Shown one piece after another: positions 7,886 through 17,129 of a stretch of DNA of 64,000 bases. Where the stretch lies: assembly GCF_900094735.1 (NCBI RefSeq), contig NZ_FMBM01000001.1, forward strand, positions 1,116,001 through 1,180,000, read 5' to 3'. Position 1 is the first letter of the stretch; every line of letters starts with the position of its first letter. Source of the DNA: Saliniramus fredricksonii (lineage in GTDB: Bacteria > Pseudomonadota > Alphaproteobacteria > Rhizobiales > Beijerinckiaceae). The position numbers were made by a program, and so were the translations under genes. The notes beneath the pieces were generated by a model. It was not told the DNA's origin. It saw only the letters and a program-made list of their open reading frames with translations, and searched no databases.

Positions 7886-9718
7886 ATGGCCGGGGATCGC
7901 GACGCGACGGATACGATCATCGCCTTTCTGGAGACGGTGCACCCCTATGATTCCCTGCCACGCGAGGAACTCTCCCGCGTGGCAGAACTGTTTGTGCCGG
8001 TGAGCCTCGCAGCCGGAGAGGCGGTCTACGCCTTCGGCGAGACGCTCGACGGGCTCTATCTGATCCGCAGCGGGCGCATCGAGATCCATGATCGCAACGG
8101 CGCACTGGTCTCGCTGCTGGGTCCGCGCAACAGTTTCGGCGAGCGTGGCCTCCTGCGCGACGGCAAGGCGGCGACCTCGGCCCGGGTGGCGGAAGATGCC
8201 GCGCTTTTACTGCTGCCCGCCGCCGATCTGCAGCGCCTGATCGCGGAGCAACCCGCCTTCGCCCGTTTCTTCTCGCGGCTGCGCCCGCCGGAGCCGCGCA
8301 GTGGCGATCTGACAACGCTCAAGGTCTCGCAGCTGATGACCCGCGAGCCGGTGACCTGCACGCCGGATACGCCGGTGGCCGCAGCGGCGAAACTGATGCG
8401 CGATCGGGGCATTTCCAGCATCTGCGTGGCCGAGAGTGGCAAGCTCGCCGGGATCCTCACCACCGGCGATCTGGCCGGGCGCGTCGTCGCGGAAGGGCTC
8501 TCCGCCGAGATTCCGGTCGCGCAGGTCATGACCCGTGACCCGCTGACCCTCACGCCCGACCAGCTTGGCTCGGATATCCTGCACCGCATGCTGGAGCGCC
8601 GGATCGGGCATTTTCCCGTGATCGCGCGCGGCAGGCTCGCGGGCATCGTCACCCAGACCGATCTCACCCGTTTCCAGGCAGTCTCCTCGGCGCAGCTCGT
8701 GCGCGACGCCGCCCGGGCAGAGAGCGTGGAGGCGCTCGCGAAGGTGACGCAGCGCATCCCGCAACTGCTCAGGCAGCTGGTGGGGGCGCATAACGCGCAT
8801 GACGTCGTCACGCGGCTGATCACCGATATCGCCGATACCGCGACGCGCCGGCTTCTGGCCATGGCCGAGGCCGAGTTCGGCCCCCCGCCGGTGCCCTATC
8901 TCTGGCTCGCCTGCGGTTCGCAGGGGCGGCAGGAGCAGACCGGCATCTCCGATCAGGACAATTGTCTCTTCCTCGACGACAGCGTCAGCGATGCCGACAT
9001 GCCGTATTTCGAGAAGCTCGCCCGCTTCGTCTGCGACGGGCTCGATGCGATCGGCTACGTCTATTGCCCGGGCGAGATGATGGCGGTGACGCCACGCTGG
9101 CGCCAGCCGGTGCGGGTCTGGCGCGAATATTTCCGCCGCTGGATCGCCAATCCGACGCCGGAAGCGCAGATGCTGGCTTCGGTGATGTTCGACCTGCGCC
9201 CGATCGGCGGGAGCTTCGCGCTGTTTGCCAATCTCCAGGAGGAGACGCTGGCCAAGGCGCGGCGCAACTCCATCTTCGTCGCGCACATGATCGCGAATTC
9301 GCTCACGCACAGCCCGCCGCTTGGCCTGTTGCGCGGCATCGCCACGATCCGCTCCGGCGAGCATCGCGACCATATCGACATGAAGCTGAGCGGGGTGATC
9401 CCCATCGTCGATCTGGGGCGCGTCTATGCGTTGCAGGGCGGCATCAGCGCGATCAATACCCGCGCACGGCTGATCGCGGCGGGTGAGCGCGGGGTGGTGA
9501 GCGGATCCGGCGGGCGCGAATTGCTCGCGGCTTATGATCTCATCGCCGGGACGCGGCTGCGCAACCAGGCGGCCCAGGTCGGGTCCGGCGGTGCGCCCGA
9601 CAATTACATGGCCCCCGCCGCACTCACCGATTTCGAGCGCAGCCACCTGCGCGACGCCTTCGTGGTCGTACGGACCATGCAATCGGCGATCGGACAGGGC
9701 AAAGGTGGTCTGGTGTGA
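7886..9718 (+). CDS. cNMP-binding / tandem CBS / DUF294 nucleotidyltransferase-like protein
   Basis: 610 residues, soluble, four parts. A cyclic-nucleotide-binding fold lies at ~10-130 (FGERGLLRDGKAATSARV, where the usual phosphate-binding Arg position appears to be Lys). CBS 1 is near 150-205 (VSQLMTREPVTC) and CBS 2 near 212-265 (VAQVMTRDPLTL). DUF294 follows with its C-terminal partner from ~300. DUF294 resembles GlnD-type nucleotidyltransferases; ACGSQGRQEQTGISDQDN (near 342) has the GSxxR...DxD pattern of an active site. Homologues often sit beside ActP/DUF4212 genes, so it likely senses nucleotides and modifies something linked to carboxylate uptake. Target unknown. Confidence 0.88.
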   Translation: MAGDRDATDTIIAFLETVHPYDSLPREELSRVAELFVPVSLAAGEAVYAFGETLDGLYLIRSGRIEIHDRNGALVSLLGPRNSFGERGLLRDGKAATSARVAEDAALLLLPAADLQRLIAEQPAFARFFSRLRPPEPRSGDLTTLKVSQLMTREPVTCTPDTPVAAAAKLMRDRGISSICVAESGKLAGILTTGDLAGRVVAEGLSAEIPVAQVMTRDPLTLTPDQLGSDILHRMLERRIGHFPVIARGRLAGIVTQTDLTRFQAVSSAQLVRDAARAESVEALAKVTQRIPQLLRQLVGAHNAHDVVTRLITDIADTATRRLLAMAEAEFGPPPVPYLWLACGSQGRQEQTGISDQDNCLFLDDSVSDADMPYFEKLARFVCDGLDAIGYVYCPGEMMAVTPRWRQPVRVWREYFRRWIANPTPEAQMLASVMFDLRPIGGSFALFANLQEETLAKARRNSIFVAHMIANSLTHSPPLGLLRGIATIRSGEHRDHIDMKLSGVIPIVDLGRVYALQGGISAINTRARLIAAGERGVVSGSGGRELLAAYDLIAGTRLRNQAAQVGSGGAPDNYMAPAALTDFERSHLRDAFVVVRTMQSAIGQGKGGLV

Positions 9719-9791
9719 TAGAATGCGCGCAAGGACCGGGAAAACGGCCTGCGAAATGATCCGGGAAGAAGCGTCCAGGGAGTGAGAGTGC

Positions 9792-10313
9792 ATGATACTG
9801 GAATTTGTCGCGGCCGCCGCCGTCGGTCTTGCCGTCGGTGGCATCGTGCATCTGGTCCGGCGTGCCGCGCCGGGGCGGATCGCGCCCTGGGCCGTCCCCG
9901 CCGGGGCGGGCGCCGCGATGATCAGCTTCGCCGTCTATATGGAATACAGCTGGGCGAGCCGTACCGTGGCGGCCCTGCCGGATCAGGCCGTCGTCGCCTC
10001 GCAGAATGCGATCAATTCCTGGTATCGTCCCTGGACCTATCTCTTCCCGCTGACCAACCGGATGATCGTGGTGGATCACCGCTTCACCCGGCGCAACGAC
10101 GCCCATCCCGACCAGATACTCACCGCCGTGGTGATGCTCGGGCGTTTCGAGCCGGGCCGTCAGATCCCGGTCGTCTTCGATTGCGCCGAAAACCGGCGGG
10201 CTGAACTCGATGCCGAGGTGCAGTTCGGTGAGGATGGCGCGCTGGAGGGGGCTGATTGGCGTGATCTCGCCGATGACGATCCCATCCTGCGCGCCGCCTG
10301 CCGCAGCGGATGA
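9792..10313 (+). CDS. Membrane-anchored protein of unknown function in the symporter operon
   Basis: 173 residues. Two hydrophobic stretches near the N terminus (about 1-20 and 34-50) are followed by a hydrophilic domain. The central part NSWYRPWTYLFPLTNRM and the later VMLGRFEPGRQIPVVFDC are its most distinctive segments; I do not recognise a named domain. GAGAG lies just upstream of the start. Its end meets the exonuclease-fusion gene (ATGA at 10310), so it is part of the same operon and probably acts with the neighbouring signalling proteins. Confidence 0.72.
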   Translation: MILEFVAAAAVGLAVGGIVHLVRRAAPGRIAPWAVPAGAGAAMISFAVYMEYSWASRTVAALPDQAVVASQNAINSWYRPWTYLFPLTNRMIVVDHRFTRRNDAHPDQILTAVVMLGRFEPGRQIPVVFDCAENRRAELDAEVQFGEDGALEGADWRDLADDDPILRAACRSG

Positions 10314-10327
10314 GGGAGGGACATGCG

Positions 10328-12652
10328 ATGGAAAGCGCCGTGAAGCAGGGCACCCGCGACGATCAGGCCGGCAGGCACGATCCGCGCCCGTTTCCCGCCG
10401 GTCCGTTTCCGCATGATCCCGATACCGGAGACCTCCCGGCAGGGCGTCCCGCCGGGCCAGTCGGGCCGCTGCCTGCCTCCTTTGCCGCGCCCGCCGAACG
10501 GGCGTCCAAGCCGGCGCCGACCCCGCAGCCGGGCCTGCTCGACAGGCTCGCCCGGCGTTTCAGCCTGCGGCTGCGGGTCTTTGCCATGTTCGCCCTCGTC
10601 GCGGGCGGGACGATGGCGGCGCTTGCTGCGGGTCTCGCCTTCGGCTATGCCCGCCTGCCTACAGGCCTGCAGGATGATCCCGATCTGCGCGCCGGCTTCA
10701 TGCAGGCGGCGATCCTCGGCGGCTTTCTGATTCTGGGCCTCGTCGCCTGGATCTGGTGGCTGTTCGACCGGCATGTGGCCGGCGCCGTGGAGAAACTCGC
10801 CGCGACCCTGCGGGTGAGCGCCGATGCCGGCGCGCCCGGCAGCATCGCTCCCGAAACGGCCCGCTATCTGGGCGATCTCGCCCCCGCCATCAGCGATGCC
10901 GCCCGCCATCTCGGGGAATGCCGCATTGCGCTCTGCGACGCGATCAGCGAGGCCACGCAGCAGCTCACCCGGGAAAAGGCCTGGCTCGAAACCCTGCTTG
11001 CCGATGTGCCGGCGGCGGTGCTGGTCTGCTCCGCCGATCACGAGATCGTCTTCTACAACGCCCCCGCCGCCGAGATCCTCGGGGCGGAGGTCGGGCCGGG
11101 TCTGGCCCGACCGGTGGGTGACTTTCTCGCCGATGAGCCGATCCGGCGCGCCCATGCGCGGCTCTCCGCGACGCGCGGGCCGCAGGCGCATGCGGATCTC
11201 CTGTGCACCAGCCGCGACGGCAGCCTCGTCCTCGAAGGGCGGATGCGGCTGGTCGGGCGCGAAGGGGAGGTGCAAGACGGAGGCGTGCAAGACGGGGAGG
11301 TGCAAGACGGGGGCGTGCAAGACCTGGAACCCGGACCCCGCCCGGATGCCGCCGGCGGCGGATATGTGCTCAGCCTCGCCGATGTTACCGCGACCCATGC
11401 CGCCGCCGCCGAGCGCGAAGCGCGCATCGCCCGCGCCCTGCCGCGTCTCCATGAGGCCCGGCGCGCCCTGCGTGACGGTGATGGTGACGCGGCCCGGATC
11501 ACCCAGGACGCGGCGGCAATCCTCGCCGAACTGACGCATCTTCTGGCCGATGCGCCGACCCTGTCGGAACTGCGCTCGGCCGATCTCGCCGACGCCTTGC
11601 AGGCCCGGCTCGCCGGCCGCGGGATCGCGCTCTCGGTGGCGGGGCCGGATCTGTTCCTGCGCGTCGATGGCTACGGCTTCCTCGCCATGCTGGCCCATAT
11701 CCTGCGCCGGCTCGCCGATGATGCTGCGCGGGCGGGTTTCGTGCTCACCACGATCGAGGAGGACGGGCCCGGCGCGGCGCTCGCGCTCAGCTGGCAGGGC
11801 GCGCCGCTTTGCGAAGAGGCGCTCGCGGATTGGTGCGCTGAGCCGATCGATCCGGAAACGCCTGAACTCACCGCCGCCATGGTGCTCGCCCGCCATGGCA
11901 GCGCGCTCGCGCCCGTGGATGACGGGTGGGGCCTGCGCATCGCCCTGCGCCGGGCGCGGCGTGCCGTGGCCCCGCCCGCGCCGCTGCGCCGCTCGACCGT
12001 TTATGATTTCGCCCTGCTCGACCGCGCCCGCAGCGCCGGGATCGCGCAGAGCGCGCTCAATGATCTGGCCTATGTCGTCTTCGATACCGAGACCACCGGG
12101 CTCGATCCCGAGAGGGACGAGATCGTGCAACTCGCCGCCCTGCGGGTGGTCAATGGCCGCATCGTCGATGGCGAGGTGTTCGAGACGCTGATCGACCCGC
12201 AGCGCCCGATCCCGCCGGGCGCCACCGCCGTCCACGGCATCACGCCGCAGATGGTGATCGGCGCGCCGCATATCGGCGAGGCCGGGGCGCGGTTCCACCG
12301 CTTCGCGGCGGGCGCCGTGCTGGTGGCGCATAACGCGCCCTTCGACATGGCCTTCCTGCGCCGGCACGAGGCAATTATCTGCCAGCGTTTCGACAATCCG
12401 ATCCTCGATACGGTGCTGGCCTCCGCCGTTCTCTTCGGCCAGGGCGAGAGCCATTCGCTGGACGCGCTCGCGTCCCGCTTCGGCATCATCATCCCGGAAG
12501 CCGCCCGCCACACCGCGCTCGGCGATGCGGAGGCCACCGCCCAAGCGCTGGTGCGCATGCTCCCCATGCTGCGCGCCCGCGGCTTCACCCGCTTCGGCGA
12601 TCTCGTCGGCGAAATGCGCAAACACGGGCGGCTGTTGCAGGATCTGAATTGA
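10328..12652 (+). CDS. Membrane PAS-domain sensor-like protein fused to a DnaQ-type 3'-5' exonuclease
   Basis: 774 residues. A Pro/Gly-rich leader (1-75) is followed by two membrane helices (~83-106 and ~126-146), a linker, and a PAS domain (~217-310, LADVPAAVLVCSADHEIVFYN). The region 330-560 resembles a degenerate histidine-kinase core without a clear phospho-acceptor His or ATP-binding G-box. The C-terminal DEDDh exonuclease begins near 580: FDTETTG carries the first Asp/Glu, AHNAPFDMAFL the next Asp, and HTALGDAEA the final His and Asp. The start at 10328 has GAGGGAGGG at a good distance; the alternative ATG at 10310 overlaps the preceding stop. It is the last gene of the symporter operon. 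Substrate of the nuclease is unknown. Confidence 0.85.
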   Translation: MESAVKQGTRDDQAGRHDPRPFPAGPFPHDPDTGDLPAGRPAGPVGPLPASFAAPAERASKPAPTPQPGLLDRLARRFSLRLRVFAMFALVAGGTMAALAAGLAFGYARLPTGLQDDPDLRAGFMQAAILGGFLILGLVAWIWWLFDRHVAGAVEKLAATLRVSADAGAPGSIAPETARYLGDLAPAISDAARHLGECRIALCDAISEATQQLTREKAWLETLLADVPAAVLVCSADHEIVFYNAPAAEILGAEVGPGLARPVGDFLADEPIRRAHARLSATRGPQAHADLLCTSRDGSLVLEGRMRLVGREGEVQDGGVQDGEVQDGGVQDLEPGPRPDAAGGGYVLSLADVTATHAAAAEREARIARALPRLHEARRALRDGDGDAARITQDAAAILAELTHLLADAPTLSELRSADLADALQARLAGRGIALSVAGPDLFLRVDGYGFLAMLAHILRRLADDAARAGFVLTTIEEDGPGAALALSWQGAPLCEEALADWCAEPIDPETPELTAAMVLARHGSALAPVDDGWGLRIALRRARRAVAPPAPLRRSTVYDFALLDRARSAGIAQSALNDLAYVVFDTETTGLDPERDEIVQLAALRVVNGRIVDGEVFETLIDPQRPIPPGATAVHGITPQMVIGAPHIGEAGARFHRFAAGAVLVAHNAPFDMAFLRRHEAIICQRFDNPILDTVLASAVLFGQGESHSLDALASRFGIIIPEAARHTALGDAEATAQALVRMLPMLRARGFTRFGDLVGEMRKHGRLLQDLN
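11267..11323 (+). repeat. In-frame 15-bp tandem repeat within the exonuclease-fusion gene
   Basis: Nearly four copies of a 15-base unit alternate between GAGGTGCAAGACGGG and GGCGTGCAAGACGGG. They encode EVQDG/GVQDG pentapeptides at the end of the PAS domain. Because the unit is a multiple of three, copy-number change would lengthen or shorten the linker without breaking the frame. Confidence 0.9.
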
Positions 12653-12976
12653 GGCAGCCGGGACGCGCCGCTGGCCCGAGGGTTAAAGTGTTCCCGGAAG
12701 TCCCCATTCACAGCAAGGGTGCTCGATGCGGACGCCCTGCCAGACCGTGGTTTGTGTCTCCGGAAGTCTGCTATGGGGGGCGGAGTGGTCGTGCGCTTAT
12801 TGGTTGGGGTGACCGTTCCTGGATAGGATTGGAAAACTTCAATGGTCAGACTTGTGCCGTTCAAAGATTTGTATAATAGTATAATATAAAAATAACAATT
12901 AAAAATTGCTCTAAATGAGCTACAGTGTGATAGCGCAGCGAGTAAATGTAACAAAATAATTTCGGTGAGCAAAATC
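12653..12976. other. Intergenic region with composition change
   Basis: No gene that I can support. The first ~150 bases are of host composition. From about 12840 the sequence becomes strongly AT-rich (runs such as ATAATATAAAAATAAC), and this continues into the TauE/SafE-like gene. The switch marks the probable left boundary of imported DNA. Confidence 0.6.
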
Positions 12977-13610
12977 ATGATGTTCCTGGTTTATAGTCTA
13001 ATAGCTTTTTGTTCGTTTTTTTCATTGTAGTTCCAATTACAGGTGGTGTTGTTCTCAATCCACTTTTGGCGCTAATTGTTGATCCACATTCGGCAATTGG
13101 AATGAGTGTATTCTTTTTCATGGTGAACAGTTCAATAAAAGCATTCATTTTTAGGGATAAGATCATATTGCGATACGTTTTAGATATGTTGCCGATATCA
13201 ATAATATTCACTGTAATTGGCTCGATTATGATCGGGATCATATCTGATTTTTGGTTGTATATAGCCATGTTGAGCATGACTGTTTATTTTCTCTACAAAA
13301 AGATCATCCGGGCATTGGGCAGTGGCAAAAAAATCTCGAAAAACGGAAATTTTACAGGAAACATTTTGGTAAGTGCTGCAAGTGGATTCATGCAGGGTGC
13401 CGGTCTTGGCGGTGGGGGCTCCTTGCGGAAAAGCTATTTTCTGTCAAACGGACTGTCACTTGTCGAAATGCACGGAACGACTGCCGTGTTGAGCATGGTG
13501 CTGGGTGGAGTCGCGACACTCCTTCGACTGGGAACCGATCAGGTGCAATTTGGCGAGTTGCTCCCGATAGTCTATCTGTCCCCGCTGCTCGTTGCTGCGA
13601 CGTTGCTTGG

Positions 13611-15518
13611 CCCAACTTAAACACCTGATTTCCGATAATTATGAATTTTCAATGGGATAGGGGGCGCCTTCGCGCTTTTAGCACCACGGTCGGAGGGTCG
13701 TGCGGTCAAGCAGCTTCGGTTTCGGCGATGTTCGGCGGCAGCGCCACGCCGACGGCGCGGAATACCGGCCCGACCTGACCGCTTACCGGGGTACGGATGG
13801 CAATGCTGCGTCCGTCCTTTTCGATTTTGCCGCTCTGCAGGCGGTCGAGATCACGCAGGAGCGGGCGCCACTCGGGTTTGATCCCGGCTTCGGTGCAGCG
13901 GTCGAACAGCTCCTTGTGCAGCATCAGGGCGAGGAAGGAGCAGAAGACGTGGCCGCGGATGGCGGCATCGGATGAATGGAAGATCGGACGTGTCGAGAGC
14001 GTCGCCTTGGCGACACGAAACAGCGTCTCGACGGTGAGCAGGTCCCGGTAGCGCAGCATCGCCTGAAGCGGAGAAATCCTCGCGTTGGTGCGCAGGACGA
14101 AGATCCCGTCATAGCGGGCTTCCTCGGCGATCTTGCCGGCATCGATCTCGAAGGCATCACGCGTCGTGGTGTTGAGATAACGCCTGTAGGCGGAGTTGCC
14201 GACGAGGGCCTTGTCGCCCTTCTTCAACTGCGTATCGAGGGCAGCGATGATGGCCTGGCGGTCCTCGCGGTCCTTCTCGGCCTGCGCCTCGTTGCGGCAG
14301 ACGATGTAGCGGACCCCGTCGACGACGACCTCCTTGGCGAAGAGCTGCGTCTCGCCCTGGCTGCGCTCGACGAGGAGCGGCGTGAGGGGTTGCGGATCGT
14401 CGAGAACCCGGCGCATGCGTGCGTCGGTGCGCTCGCGCACACCCAACACATATTCCAGACCCTGTTCCTCTAGCGCCGTGATCGTGGCCTGCGAGATCAT
14501 GCCCCGATCCGCCACGATGCAGGCTCGGGTGATACCGAAACGGCTGCGCAGCCGCTGCACGATCGGCAGCAGGATGGCGACATCGGCGGTGTTACCTGGC
14601 ATCATCTCGGTGCAGACCGGGCGGCCATCGGCATCGACGATGACGGCGAGGATCATCTGGTTGAGATCAGGGCGATGGTCCTTGGAATAGCCCCGTGCCC
14701 CCAGCGTCTCGCCGCCTTCGCCGTGGAAGGACAGGGAGGTCGTGTCCATGAAGACGATGGAGAGATCGGTAAACAGGTCGCGCCGGCGCGCAAACAGCGC
14801 CTCCTCGATCACGTCCTTGACGGTACGCGGCGAAAAGGGCGTCGCATCCTTCTGCTCGTCCTTTGGCAGATCTTCTCCGAGCCAGGCCATGGCCCGATAG
14901 AAATGGTGCAGCGACAGATCGTCGGCACCGGGAATGTCGTAATCCTGCATCCAGGACGCGCAGTCGCGATCCGAGCCGGAGACGAACAGACGGTGCAGCG
15001 TCGCGGTGAACACGGCCCGCTCCACCGGGAATTCGAAGCCGCGTTCCCCAAGCTGATCAGCGATCACCTGATCGATGCCGAGTTGCTGCCACAGGCGCCC
15101 GAAGAGCAGCGGCCCGCCGATGCGACGAGCTTCGTATCGCGCCACATCACCGTTGTTGATGGCATCCAGGACCATGGCCCGTTCCGTGAACCGTCCGACC
15201 GAGGCGGCCAGGCGATCGAGATCCTTGCTGGCGAGAACCGTTTCCTTGCGTCCGAGATTGCGGATGATGCGCTGCTTCGTGCGGCCACCCTCGCGGACAT
15301 TCTCCACAAGGTAGATGTAGGTGTAGCCATTGATGGTCTTCTCGCGCACGAACATGCCGAATTAGCATCTCAGAAACCTCCATTCGTCAAGCAATGAAAC
15401 GCCTATTCTTACATTATTTAGCACCACACAAACTGACGCCCACCGACCCCACCTCAATAACATCAATGGCTTACGGAAAAATGTTCCCGCTTCGTCCAAT
15501 TCAACTGTTCAACTTGGG
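13611..15518 (-). mobile_element. IS1634-family insertion sequence, copy 1 (1908 bp)
   Basis: The ends are imperfect inverted repeats: CCCAACTTAAACACCTGATT on the left and, read inward from the right, CCCAAGTTGAACAGTTGAAT. Five-base target duplications CTTGG flank it at 13606-13610 and 15519-15523. It contains one transposase gene on the minus strand. It matches the copy at 42724-44631 over its full length; the only difference I found is at 13644 (A here, G in the equivalent strand of the other copy). It interrupts a TauE/SafE-like gene. Confidence 0.95.
13706..15355 (-). CDS. IS1634-family transposase (IS4-like DDE)
   Basis: 549 residues. The N-terminal wording MFVREKTINGYTYIYLVENV, then REGGRTKQRIIRNLG, is characteristic of IS1634-type transposases. 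The DDE triad is visible: Asp204 in VFMDTTS, Asp283 in VADRGMIS and Glu443 in the TVETLFRVAK signature (the E-x6-K pattern of IS4-like enzymes). It should cut and rejoin the IS ends. The frame is intact and identical to the second copy, so the element may still be active. Confidence 0.95.
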   Translation of the reverse strand: MFVREKTINGYTYIYLVENVREGGRTKQRIIRNLGRKETVLASKDLDRLAASVGRFTERAMVLDAINNGDVARYEARRIGGPLLFGRLWQQLGIDQVIADQLGERGFEFPVERAVFTATLHRLFVSGSDRDCASWMQDYDIPGADDLSLHHFYRAMAWLGEDLPKDEQKDATPFSPRTVKDVIEEALFARRRDLFTDLSIVFMDTTSLSFHGEGGETLGARGYSKDHRPDLNQMILAVIVDADGRPVCTEMMPGNTADVAILLPIVQRLRSRFGITRACIVADRGMISQATITALEEQGLEYVLGVRERTDARMRRVLDDPQPLTPLLVERSQGETQLFAKEVVVDGVRYIVCRNEAQAEKDREDRQAIIAALDTQLKKGDKALVGNSAYRRYLNTTTRDAFEIDAGKIAEEARYDGIFVLRTNARISPLQAMLRYRDLLTVETLFRVAKATLSTRPIFHSSDAAIRGHVFCSFLALMLHKELFDRCTEAGIKPEWRPLLRDLDRLQSGKIEKDGRSIAIRTPVSGQVGPVFRAVGVALPPNIAETEAA

Positions 15519-15861
15519 CTTGGCAGACATGCGGTCATTCGCCTGAATGAACGCCTCGCCGACAAGGTTATCATTGGAACCTTCCTGGCAACGATACTCC
15601 TGATCATCTATCAGATTGCGCAGGTGCTTTAAGGCAACGTGCGTAAATGACGTTGGTTTGACCGCCCACCGCTCCCCGCCCGGTTCTCTCCCGCGCCGCA
15701 TCCGGCTGGTCTGCGCCGCCACGCCGCAATCAGCGCCGGCTCATCCCGAAGACGACTCCATTGACGAGATGCTGCGCCATACCCTTCCCGACGATGATCT
15801 GGCCACGCCCCGGAAACAGCGCAGACCGCAAGCGCGGCATCAATCAAGACGTGCGCAGCCG

Positions 15862-16788
15862 TCATACATGCGTGTGATCAGGAATCGCCGGCAAGGATGC
15901 ATCCTCGCCCTCCCCCACCACGGGCGTGAGCGTCGCGGTGCCGACATTGCGTGCGATCTTCGAGAAAAACCGGTTCAGATCATAGGAAGAACTCTGGTTG
16001 AAGCGCATGATCAGCCGCGAATCATCCAGTGCGGGCAGACCCTCGTCGCGCCCCAGCGGGACAAGATCGCGCGGAACGGCGCGGCGTGGCAGGACGCCGA
16101 TGGCCCCCTGCGTGAGCATCGTCGCCTTCAGGATCGAGAAGCTCTTCGAACTGAAGCCGATATGCCATTCCAGATTGCTCTTCCTGAGCGCCTTGAGCGC
16201 GTTGCTGCGCACACCGCAGCCATCGGGAAACAGGGCCAGGTTGAGCGGATCGCCCCGCTTGATCACCTCCCGGTTTCTCCCGACCCAGGTGAGACGTTCC
16301 TCGCACAGGCCGAGCCCGTCCAGTTCCTTGTCCTGGGTCATGATGGCCATGTCGAGTTCGCCATTGTCGATCATCACGTCGAGCGTCGTGGAGAGATCGG
16401 CGACGATCTGAATCTCGAGATGGTCCTCCACGCGTGACAGGCGTTCGACGATACCGGGCAGAATCAGCTCGGCATAATCATCCGGCACGCCCAGCCGCAG
16501 GACTTTCGGCTCTTTCTGATGCGCGATCTCGCGGATCATGGCATCGTTGAGTTCGAGGATCTCGCGGGCATATTGATAAACCAGTTGTCCATAGCTCGTC
16601 AGTGCCATGCCCTGACCGCTGCCGCGATCCAGGACCTTCTTGCCGAGAACATCTTCCAGCCGTTTCATCTGAAGACTGATGGCGGACTGGCTTCTCAGGA
16701 GCTGCTCACCCGCCGCAGTGAAGCTTTGACGCTCCACGATCACGATGAGGGTCCGCAGCAGATCGATATCGATATTGATCAGGCTCAT
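15862..16788 (-). CDS. LysR-family transcriptional regulator
   Basis: 308 residues. The N-terminal winged helix-turn-helix has the LysR pattern LLRTLIVIVERQSFTAAGEQL then SAISLQMKRLEDVLGKKVL (residues ~9-55). A periplasmic-binding-like effector domain follows (~90-290). The wording is close to the LrhA/HexA subgroup (inference). It is transcribed away from the EamA exporter at 17130, the usual layout in which a LysR protein controls its divergent neighbour. Effector unknown. Confidence 0.92.
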   Translation of the reverse strand: MSLINIDIDLLRTLIVIVERQSFTAAGEQLLRSQSAISLQMKRLEDVLGKKVLDRGSGQGMALTSYGQLVYQYAREILELNDAMIREIAHQKEPKVLRLGVPDDYAELILPGIVERLSRVEDHLEIQIVADLSTTLDVMIDNGELDMAIMTQDKELDGLGLCEERLTWVGRNREVIKRGDPLNLALFPDGCGVRSNALKALRKSNLEWHIGFSSKSFSILKATMLTQGAIGVLPRRAVPRDLVPLGRDEGLPALDDSRLIMRFNQSSSYDLNRFFSKIARNVGTATLTPVVGEGEDASLPAIPDHTHV

Positions 16789-17129
16789 TGGCAGTTCTCA
16801 TCACTGAAATAGATCGAACTCATTTCCATTCACAGGGCCTCGCAACATATCATCTATGCAATCCAAGCGAACATGACTGAAAGTTACCGAATTTTGAATG
16901 ACCGGACCAGCTCGAATCCGATCAATATGGAGCAACACCATGAATACCGGCCTGAAAATCGTTGTTGCAGGATCCTGTCTCCCTGAAACAAAAACCACAA
17001 ATTACGCTATCGCTGCACAACTCAATCCGGCTGTTCGACCGGAATGGGCGCATGACAAGTCAGGTTCTGCGTCATCGACAATCGTGTTGTCCCATGCGCA
17101 TCGCATGCCTGCGCTCGGAGGGTGATACC
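16789..17129. other. Divergent intergenic region between LysR gene and EamA gene
   Basis: 341 bases, moderately AT-richer than its neighbours, with no credible gene. It should hold the promoters of both genes and the LysR binding site. I could not single out a T-N11-A box with confidence. CGGAGGG at 17116-17122 is the ribosome-binding site of the EamA gene. Confidence 0.55.

Larger units (their letters stand above)
12977..15632 (+). pseudogene. TauE/SafE-like membrane permease, interrupted by an IS and frameshifted
   Basis: The two exposed parts are 12977-13610 and 15524-15632. Removing the IS and one CTTGG copy joins LLVAATLLG to RHAVIRLNERLADK and runs to a TAA at 15630-15632 ending in QIAQVL. 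The N terminus MMFLVYSLIAFCSFF (from the ATG at 12977) is one base out of frame with FIVVPITGGVVLNPLL. One extra T in the T7 run at 13016-13022 would restore a 247-residue protein, normal for TauE/SafE sulfite/sulfonate exporters. The first ~400 bases are AT-rich and the rest is host-like. The C-terminal ~35 residues are cut off by the IS, so a functional protein is unlikely. Confidence 0.82.

Noticed and set aside
5969-8089. 706-codon minus-strand frame opposite the ActP-like symporter
   Set aside because: His/Arg/Asp-rich sequence without domains, typical of antisense to a membrane protein gene in GC-rich DNA.
10160-12625. 821-codon open frame on the minus strand antisense to the exonuclease-fusion gene
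   Set aside because: A shadow frame caused by high GC; no family motifs, and the plus-strand frame has clear PAS and DEDDh domains.
15629-15865. 78-codon minus-strand frame between the TauE-like remnant and the LysR gene
   Set aside because: Its sequence shows no family features, and the end overlaps the 3' part of the rebuilt TauE-like gene.
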